From CATQHQ01 sp965243805 (GTDB lineage: Bacteria > Gemmatimonadota > Gemmatimonadetes > Longimicrobiales > Gaopeijiaceae): 64,000 bases of DNA. Location of the stretch: contig OZ251577.1 of the NCBI GenBank assembly GCA_965243805.1, positions 2,046,001 to 2,110,000 of the forward strand. Direction: 5' to 3'. This document shows positions 58,490 through 64,000 of this stretch, piece by piece. The translations under genes and the position numbers were made by a program. Every line of letters begins with the position of its first letter. Positions within the stretch are counted from its first letter, which is position 1. Under the pieces are notes generated by a model that did no database searches, was not told the origin of the DNA, and worked only from the letters and a program-made list of their open reading frames with translations.

Positions 58490-59865
58490 TAGCCGGTGTG
58501 CGACTGGCAGCAGGGCTCGGAGTCGCCCTCGCCGCGATCGGCTGGACAGCGGACACAAGGCTGGCGGCCCACCAGACGACGCCCCCGCCGCGCATCTCCG
58601 GTCGGGTCGTGGACGCAGAGACGGGCCAGGGGATCGAGGGAGCGGCCCTGACCCTGGTGCAGATCGACACGGCGGCGGACCCGAGCGGTGCCGAGCGGCC
58701 AACGAGGATCGACGCCGCGACCAACCCTACGGGACTCTTCCAAGTCGACCGCGCCCCCGACGGTGCCTACGAACTCACCGTCACCCACCTGGCCTACGGA
58801 AGCTTCAGCGAGCGGCTTGCCCTGACGGACGGAGCCCCCATCTCCCTTCGCATTGCCCTGTCCCAGACGGCCATTGCACTGTCCCCCGTCGTCGTGGAAG
58901 CGGTCACCCGGGAGAGCCGCCTGAACCGAGCCCGCGGCAGGGCTCTTCGAAGGGTAACGAGCGAAGAGCTGGCGCCCGTTGCCCGCACGGGCATCCACCT
59001 CGCCGGCGCCTTGGCCCAACTGCTGCCTGGAATGCGCGTCGGCAGCGGTCGAAGCCAGCCGGGCACGCTGGTCTGCCTGGAGTTCCGCAACCCGGTCAGC
59101 CTCTCCGCAGAGGGATGCCGGGCGCCGGTCGCGATCGTGGACAACGTCCGCCAAGCCAACGCCCTGGTGACGCTCAACACGCTGCCCATCACCGACGTGA
59201 GGAGCGTGGAAGCCGTGCCTCCCGGCGAGGCCGGCGTGCGGTACGGCACCGACTCCAGCTTCGGCGTGGTGGTGATCGAGACCTTCTCCGGCGGAACCTT
59301 CCGCGACCGCCCCGACGCCCCCATCGGCCGCCGAACCTACGACTGGTCGCTGGAATCGCGTCCCTACGGCTGGGGACGAACCCTGGCCGTCGCGGCGGCA
59401 GCCAACGCCGCGGGCCTTCTGCTCGGCTACGCCGTGTCCGGCCAGTGCCTGGAGTTCGACGGACTCACGAACCACTTCTCCAACCCCAAGTGCGGCCCCA
59501 CGGCCAACGCCGGTGCGCGGCTAGCCCTTTACGCGATCCCCTCCGTCGGGGTGGGCCTAGCTGTTGGCAGGACTGGACGGACCAGCCTGTCGTCGGGCAG
59601 CGCGTGGAAGAACGCCGTGGCGAGCGCGACCATGTCGGCACCCGGCATCGTCCTCGCTCTAACGACCGAAGAGGACGGGTTCACGGGCTCCCGTGCGATC
59701 GGCGCGTTCATGGCCGTCGTCGTCGCACCCGTGGCCGCCGTGCTGGCCGACCGGCTCTTCCGCCGCCGCGCGCAGGCGGCCACCTCGGATCACGGCCGCG
59801 CCCCTCCCGCGACTCTCGGCCTCAGCAGGTGCAGCCAGGGTACCCCCGCCTGCGTCTCCTCGTAG
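58483..59865 (+). CDS. CarboxypepD_reg plus TonB-plug-like protein with hydrophobic C-terminus
   Basis: A 460-residue protein overlapping the fusion gene by 7 bp. After a signal peptide come a carboxypeptidase-regulatory domain (RISGRVVDAETGQGIEGA, about 37-115) and a plug-like domain (RRVTSEELAPVARTGIHLAG ... VRYGTDSSFGVVVIETF, about 155-285). Where a TonB receptor would have a barrel there are instead three or four hydrophobic segments (about 300-440). The last 35 residues, from about 59765, are antisense to the neighbouring propeller gene and its relict, so the true C-terminus may once have been elsewhere. Confidence 0.8.
   Translation: MVVAGVRLAAGLGVALAAIGWTADTRLAAHQTTPPPRISGRVVDAETGQGIEGAALTLVQIDTAADPSGAERPTRIDAATNPTGLFQVDRAPDGAYELTVTHLAYGSFSERLALTDGAPISLRIALSQTAIALSPVVVEAVTRESRLNRARGRALRRVTSEELAPVARTGIHLAGALAQLLPGMRVGSGRSQPGTLVCLEFRNPVSLSAEGCRAPVAIVDNVRQANALVTLNTLPITDVRSVEAVPPGEAGVRYGTDSSFGVVVIETFSGGTFRDRPDAPIGRRTYDWSLESRPYGWGRTLAVAAAANAAGLLLGYAVSGQCLEFDGLTNHFSNPKCGPTANAGARLALYAIPSVGVGLAVGRTGRTSLSSGSAWKNAVASATMSAPGIVLALTTEEDGFTGSRAIGAFMAVVVAPVAAVLADRLFRRRAQAATSDHGRAPPATLGLSRCSQGTPACVSS
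59776..59803 (-). other. Relict gene start left from the propeller-gene array
   Basis: The 28 bp at 59776-59803 match 61967-61994 at all but a few positions. At 61967-61994 the sequence is the junction where one propeller gene ends and the next starts at GTG 61984 (GTGATCCGAGG). Here the same junction follows the stop of the gene at 59790, but no open frame continues, so the downstream copy has been lost and the forward gene now abuts it. Confidence 0.6.
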
Positions 59866-60887
59866 GCCACCACCATGTCCGACCCGTAGACGAAATGGTG
59901 AAACGGCAGATCGCTTCTATAGCGTGCAAGGGTCAGTCCCGTCTCGGGGTTGATCAGGTCCAGCACGCCGTCCTCGATGGTCTGCAGAGGCAACTCCCTG
60001 TCCCACTTGTCCGACACTTCCGGGTCGTCCGTGCGAACCTTCCACCCAGGATCGGGCGTCGTCCAGAGAAGCCAGAGGCCGTGTTCGTCGAGCCGGGCGC
60101 CCCCGTTGTACGCGCTGGGGAACTTGTAGCCCGCCCGTAGTGGCGGCGGCTTCTCCCGTTCAAACTCCTCCACAGAACGGTGGACGATCCTGGACAGCCT
60201 CGGCTCGGAGAGCAACACCCACTCCTCCATTTCGCCCGACTGTTCACTGACGAGCCAAGCCACCGAGTCGTTCGCTGCCACGCTGTAGAAACGGCCAGTT
60301 CGACCACGGTAGACTGATCCGTCCCCGCCGTACGAACGGAAGTCTCCGTTCGCGTGTAGGAGGTGCAGACGATGCCCAGCGGATTCGGGCGTCTGAAGGT
60401 CACCACCGAAGACGACCGCGCCCGACGGCGTGACCGCTGACCAGATGGCATACCCGGGAAACGGGTCCAAACGGACGAATCGATGGTCGGCGTCGAGCAG
60501 GGTGCGGCCCCGATGTGGCTCGAATACGTGGATGAACCTCGGCCCGACGTTGACGTGTGCGATGCCGAAGTACTCTCCCGGACCCTGGCCGGAGCCACCG
60601 ATTTCACGAATGAATGTCCCCGTGGAATCAAAGACCCCGATGATAGGACGGAACGCATGCAGTAGAAGCCGACCGCGCTGGTCCACGGCGATCCTGGTGT
60701 CTCGGCTCACCAGATGCAGGCCGGGCCCATCAAGTCCCCCAATGCTCGCCACAGTGTCCATGGTGATCTTGCATTCCGCGCAGACCACCTCGCCCGAGAC
60801 CTCGACGATTTGCTGGCCAGCAGCAGGCACAACGGTACCCGCTGCCCACCCAGCCAGCACCGTGCCGGCGTAGGCGAGTCCAGTCAC
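59790..60887 (-). CDS. Secreted six-bladed-propeller protein, copy 1
   Basis: A 365-residue exported protein with a signal peptide ending in AAGQQ. Next comes a short conserved segment with a CxxC (EVSGEVVCAECKITMDTV), then NHL-like propeller blades: IGVFDSTGTFIREIGGSGQG, RTLLDADHRFVRLDPFPG and LDLINPETGLTLARYRSDL. Such proteins are probable surface or periplasmic binding proteins without known enzymatic role. The GTG start overlaps the stop of copy 2 (GTGA). It is about 90 percent identical in DNA, by eye, to copy 2, over 59811-60870 against 60902-61961. Confidence 0.88.
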   Translation of the reverse strand: MTGLAYAGTVLAGWAAGTVVPAAGQQIVEVSGEVVCAECKITMDTVASIGGLDGPGLHLVSRDTRIAVDQRGRLLLHAFRPIIGVFDSTGTFIREIGGSGQGPGEYFGIAHVNVGPRFIHVFEPHRGRTLLDADHRFVRLDPFPGYAIWSAVTPSGAVVFGGDLQTPESAGHRLHLLHANGDFRSYGGDGSVYRGRTGRFYSVAANDSVAWLVSEQSGEMEEWVLLSEPRLSRIVHRSVEEFEREKPPPLRAGYKFPSAYNGGARLDEHGLWLLWTTPDPGWKVRTDDPEVSDKWDRELPLQTIEDGVLDLINPETGLTLARYRSDLPFHHFVYGSDMVVAYEETQAGVPWLHLLRPRVAGGARP

Positions 60888-61961
60888 CGCGTCCTGCCCT
60901 CGACTCTCGGCCTCAGCAGGTGCAGCCAGGGCACGCCCGCCTGCGTCTCCTCGTAAGCCACCACCATGTCCGACCCGTAGACGAAGTGGCGAAACCGCAG
61001 ATCGCTTCTATAGCGTGCAAGGGTCTGTCCCGTCTCGGGGTTGATCAGGTCAAGCACGCCGTCCTGGATCGCCTGCGAAGTCATCTCCCTATTCCACTTG
61101 CCTGCCACTTCCGGGTCGTTCGTGCGAACCTTCCACCCGGTATCGGGCGTCACCCAGAGAAGCCAGAGGCCGTGTTCGTCGAGCCGGGCGCCTCCGTTGA
61201 ACGCGCCCGGGAACTTGTAGCCCGCCTGTCGTGGCGGCGGCTTCTCCCGCTCAAACTCCTCCACAGCACGGTGGACGATCCTGGCAAGCCTCGGCTCGGG
61301 GAGCAACACCCACTCCTCCATCTCGCCCGACTGTTCATGGATGAGCCAAGCCACCGAGTCGTTCGCTGCCACGTTGTAGAGACGGCGAGTGTGACCACGG
61401 TAGACTGATCCGTCCCAGCCGTACGAACCAAAGTCTCCGTTCGCGTGCAGGAGGTGCAGACGATGCCCAACGGATTCGGGCGTCTGAAGGTCGCCACCGA
61501 AGACGACCGTGCCTGAAGCCGTTACCGCTGACCAGATGACCGACCCGGGAAACGGGTCTAAACGAACGAAGCCATGGTCGGCGTCAAGCACGGTGCGGCC
61601 CCGAGTTGGGTCGAATACGTGGATGAACCTCGGCCCGACGTTGACGTGTGAGATGGCGAAGTACTCTCCCGGACCCTGGCCGGAGCCACCTGTTTCGCGA
61701 ATGAATGTCCCCGTGGAATCAAAGACCCCGATGACAGGACGGATCGCGGTCAGAAGAAGCCGTCCGCGCTGGTCCATGGCGATCCTCGTGTCTCGGCTCA
61801 CCAGATGCAGGCCGGGCCCATCAAGTCCCCCAATGCTCACCACGGTGTCCATGGTGATCTTGCATTCCGCGCAGACCACCTCGCCCGAGACCTCGACGAC
61901 CTGCTGGCCAGCAGCAGGCACAACGGTACCAGCTATCCACACCGCCAGCACCGTCGCCGGG
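59811..61961. repeat. Direct tandem duplication of the propeller gene
   Basis: 59811-60870 and 60902-61961 are near-identical direct copies offset by 1091 bp (for example both begin GACTCTCGGCCTCAGCAGG). Substitutions are scattered and the frame is kept in both. The flanking junctions are GTGA overlaps. Confidence 0.88.
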
Positions 61962-61984
61962 GTCTGGCGGCCGCCTCGGATCAC
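60884..61984 (-). CDS. Secreted six-bladed-propeller protein, copy 2
   Basis: A 366-residue paralogue of the adjacent copy 1, with the same layout: signal peptide (TVLAVWIAGTVVPAAGQQ), CxxC segment and blades such as IGVFDSTGTFIRETGGSGQG. The GTG at 61984 is used, not the longer frame, because it begins the signal peptide and overlaps the stop of the third propeller gene (GTGA). Differences from copy 1 are scattered through the gene, so the duplication is recent but both copies remain open. Confidence 0.88.
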   Translation of the reverse strand: MIRGGRQTPATVLAVWIAGTVVPAAGQQVVEVSGEVVCAECKITMDTVVSIGGLDGPGLHLVSRDTRIAMDQRGRLLLTAIRPVIGVFDSTGTFIRETGGSGQGPGEYFAISHVNVGPRFIHVFDPTRGRTVLDADHGFVRLDPFPGSVIWSAVTASGTVVFGGDLQTPESVGHRLHLLHANGDFGSYGWDGSVYRGHTRRLYNVAANDSVAWLIHEQSGEMEEWVLLPEPRLARIVHRAVEEFEREKPPPRQAGYKFPGAFNGGARLDEHGLWLLWVTPDTGWKVRTNDPEVAGKWNREMTSQAIQDGVLDLINPETGQTLARYRSDLRFRHFVYGSDMVVAYEETQAGVPWLHLLRPRVEGRTR

Positions 61985-63060
61985 GGTCGCGCACCCACGA
62001 CAACGACCGACACCTCCAACTTGACCGCCCACTCGTCGTAGCTCGCCAAATAATCGCCGGCCTCGGTTCGTCCCCAGAGGTAGTACGCCCGGTCGTGGCG
62101 AGAAGACGCGAGCACATCGCCGTTCTGCGACACAAGCGTCCATAAGCTCTCGGGACGTCCCCTGGAGCCGTACATGCGAGCGACGTTCAATATGTGTCCA
62201 TCGACGGTCTCGCCGACGTACACCGACCGATTCCAGCGTTCCTGGTAGGTAACGTTGGGCCTATCTGGAGCCGTGGCGCGTTCGAGTTCTGAACGTGCGA
62301 TCACGTTCTCGTCTTCCACGATCAAGAGTGGATTGTCGCCATTGCCTCCAGGATAACGAGTAATCCGAAACGGAGCCAAGTCGGAAACCAGTAGGTCGCC
62401 TGATTCGGTGTGCCCCACCGCCCCACCCGACACCCGACGGGTCGCTCGCCAGTCTTGGTGCTCGAACACTGGATGCCAGCTGTACATGTGGTCTCCCGTG
62501 TGATCGTACCTGTGGACAGAGTGCCCGTGACCGGGATCTCCCTCGTAGACCCCGCCGCTGACGACGAATCCTCCATTCGACAGCCCCAGCCGACTCCATG
62601 TCCAGATGTTCGGGATGCTTGCACGACGAACTATCCCTTCGGTGCGTGTCCCCAAGCGAACCTCCACGCGACCGAAGACTATGAGACCCTCGCTACCGGC
62701 CCGCACGATTCCGTGTATCTGCTCCAGCGCGCTCTCCCCTCCACCAAGCCAAGTGCTGGGCCGCGGCCCGCTCCCGTCGGAGTGCACTTCCCAAAGGCCA
62801 GCGTGTCGGCCGTCGGCGATCCAGATTGTCCCATCGGGCCAGCTGACCATCCCCGCGACTGTTCCGAATGTAGCATCGACGTCAGTTCGCCAGACTTCAC
62901 GAACGAAGATGCTCTGCGGCCCTCGATCGTCGCCGGGATTCTGCCAGTCCGCACCTCGAATCAGCACCCCATCGCTCTGGCAACCGAGGCCCCATGCTAA
63001 CGCAAGAAGGGCAGCGGGCCAGCTCAAGCCTCGTGGGTGTACGGCTCTTTGTCTGATCAC
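61981..63060 (-). CDS. Propeller-like lipoprotein, divergent third member
   Basis: A 359-residue lipoprotein-type protein (signal peptide ending LALAWGLGCQ) with blades that read WPDGTIWIADGRHAGLWEVH, GGFVVSGGVYEGDPGHG and GDLLVSDLAPFRITRYPGG. It shares fold and gene order with the two copies downstream but little sequence. Its C-terminus (GARP, then TGATCCGAGG across the stop) equals that of copy 1, which marks an old array unit. The GTG at 63060 is 2 nt from the broken gene upstream. Confidence 0.82.
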   Translation of the reverse strand: MIRQRAVHPRGLSWPAALLALAWGLGCQSDGVLIRGADWQNPGDDRGPQSIFVREVWRTDVDATFGTVAGMVSWPDGTIWIADGRHAGLWEVHSDGSGPRPSTWLGGGESALEQIHGIVRAGSEGLIVFGRVEVRLGTRTEGIVRRASIPNIWTWSRLGLSNGGFVVSGGVYEGDPGHGHSVHRYDHTGDHMYSWHPVFEHQDWRATRRVSGGAVGHTESGDLLVSDLAPFRITRYPGGNGDNPLLIVEDENVIARSELERATAPDRPNVTYQERWNRSVYVGETVDGHILNVARMYGSRGRPESLWTLVSQNGDVLASSRHDRAYYLWGRTEAGDYLASYDEWAVKLEVSVVVVGARP

Positions 63061-63062
63061 CT

Positions 63063-63484
63063 TCAGAGTGCCATGCCAGACTCGACCCAATCCCGGATTT
63101 GGGTGAACCCAACTTTTCGGACCACTACTCGCTCGTTGCCGATCGTGCGCTGGCCTCCATTCACTACAACGTCGCGCCTCACGACGATAATCTGCGGCGT
63201 GGCAGCCGGACCTGGCAGTTCGTTGAAGACGTATCGCAGTCTTGACGCACGAGCCCCGGAAGCTCTGGACGATTGGACCAGCGACAACGCGACGATCCAA
63301 CGAATATCAGCGCCAACTCCTCTCCAGTGTCAGTTCTAGCACTAGGCAAGTAGGACTCGGGAGCCAATGCTGGTACGCTCCATTGGACATCTAGCGTTAC
63401 GTCTGGCTTGGGCACGAGGCCGACGAGGCCCAAAACAAAGCCTCCCCCCAGACACAACCAGATACGGTGACGTCTCGTCGTCAT
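63063..63484 (-). pseudogene. Broken thioredoxin-like (TlpA-type) gene
   Basis: Two overlapping reverse frames each hold part of one protein. The first (from ATG 63484) has a signal or anchor segment (RIWLCLGGGFVLGLVGLV) and a thioredoxin start (ELALIFVGSSRCRWSNRPEL). In the second frame, ending at 63063, are the cis-proline strand (RYVFNELPGPAATPQIIVV) and the final helix (FTQIRDWVESG). The middle of the domain is missing and the frames join near 63240-63265. The simplest cause is an internal deletion that is not a multiple of three. The ATG overlaps the stop of the next gene (ATGA), as for an intact operon member. Confidence 0.7.
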
Positions 63485-64000
63485 ATCGATTCTCTCCGTC
63501 TTGGATTGTGGGTTCGAGTTTCCAACTTAGGATAGGGAAACATCCACAACGCAACCTGACGCTCCAAGTCGCCCGCTATGATCAGTGGCAGTGTATCGCT
63601 GATCAACGCCCCATGTCCTGTTGCCGCTTCGATGAGATACGTCCGGACGGTGGGCATGGAACTGCCGTCGCGCACACTGTCTGGTTCGCCCCGCAAGTAC
63701 TGTAGCAGGACGTGCTGGGGCGATACTCTGCGCAACGAGACCAAGACATCTCGCATGCCAGCAGACGGAAAGAACACGGACGAACTACCCTTGGGGGATA
63801 TTCGTTCCATGATGCGATTCTGGGCATAACCACCAATTCGCGTTGCCCAGGCAAGGGCTCCCCCGTCTGCCCTGTAGGCCCGAAGAACCGGTAGGTGCTC
63901 GAAGGCGAACAATACATGTAGCGGATCGCCCACGCATGCGACGCGCCCATCCGAGAGTTGATCCTGGACCAGCCAACTCGGCGACCTGTATCCGGTGCCG
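63481..64000 (-). CDS. Propeller-like protein, C-terminal part (runs off the right edge)
   Basis: The last 172 residues of a protein continuing beyond the window. Segments SWLVQDQLSDGRVACVGDP, LHVLFAFEHLPVLRAYRADG and LALWMFPYPKLETR are compatible with another six-bladed-propeller protein, given the neighbours. Its stop overlaps the start of the broken thioredoxin-like gene, so it heads or continues the same reverse-strand operon. The N-terminus and family proof lie outside the window. Confidence 0.6.
   Translation of the reverse strand, partial: GTGYRSPSWLVQDQLSDGRVACVGDPLHVLFAFEHLPVLRAYRADGGALAWATRIGGYAQNRIMERISPKGSSSVFFPSAGMRDVLVSLRRVSPQHVLLQYLRGEPDSVRDGSSMPTVRTYLIEAATGHGALISDTLPLIIAGDLERQVALWMFPYPKLETRTHNPRRRESI

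Noticed and set aside
1..64000. tRNA and rRNA genes, prophage or transposase genes
   Set aside because: I looked for T-loop-like sequence, rRNA-like stretches and integrase or transposase motifs on both strands and found none I could support.

Overview
The window is a 64 kb, very GC-rich and gene-dense bacterial fragment with no tRNA, rRNA, CRISPR array or intact insertion sequence that I could see. The gene families suggest a member of the Gemmatimonadota or a close relative: secreted six-bladed-propeller and BNR proteins, TonB-plug-like lipoproteins without a barrel, CarboxypepD_reg domains, and a DsbA-VKOR pair. This is inferred from family content, not from a marker gene. Both ends cut through genes.

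Layout. 0-5.3 kb is a peptidoglycan-recycling block: a sodium:solute symporter, a NagZ-type GH3 enzyme fused to an AmiE/beta-lactamase-like hydrolase, and a divergent NamZ-type exo-muramidase. 5.4-14.1 kb holds methionyl-tRNA synthetase, an M23 peptidase, two M16-like proteins without the metal site, a coiled-coil lipoprotein, a FadJ-type beta-oxidation enzyme and a MocA-like nucleotidyltransferase. 14.1-21.3 kb is accessory. A lone DNA methyltransferase and an XdhC protein run forward. Opposite them lies a four-gene block: two WYL regulators, an OLD/ABC-like ATPase and a small D...ExK protein. I read this block as a candidate antiviral or DNA-damage system, and a second XdhC domain follows it. 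21.2-34 kb is mostly housekeeping: VKOR, DsbA, a HAD phosphatase, a threonine-dehydratase-like enzyme, gyrA, a glycosyltransferase, uvrA, a HisC-like aminotransferase and an ABC exporter.

34-46 kb carries a methyltransferase, small lipoproteins, an outer-membrane set (plug-like lipoprotein plus two barrels), a 1005-residue BNR/sortilin-type propeller coupled to a DEDD exonuclease, and a large solitary N6-adenine DNA methylase. 46.4-54.6 kb is a CusCBA-type Cu(I)/Ag(I) efflux operon behind an S9 peptidase. 54.7-64 kb has a three-part propeller/PHP/BNR fusion, a CarboxypepD_reg-plug protein, and a reverse-strand chain of propeller genes with two recent duplicates, a broken thioredoxin-like gene and a relict gene start.

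Two features recur across the window. Many genes overlap the previous stop by 4 bp (ATGA, GTGA, TTGA), so translational coupling is common. Several genes that head transcripts have no Shine-Dalgarno sequence, but carry a -10-like hexamer 6-9 nt before the start, often with a -35-like hexamer 16-18 nt further up; this is the geometry of leaderless transcription. In addition, short tandem repeats of 15-24 bp, always in frame, are inserted in otherwise conserved proteins.
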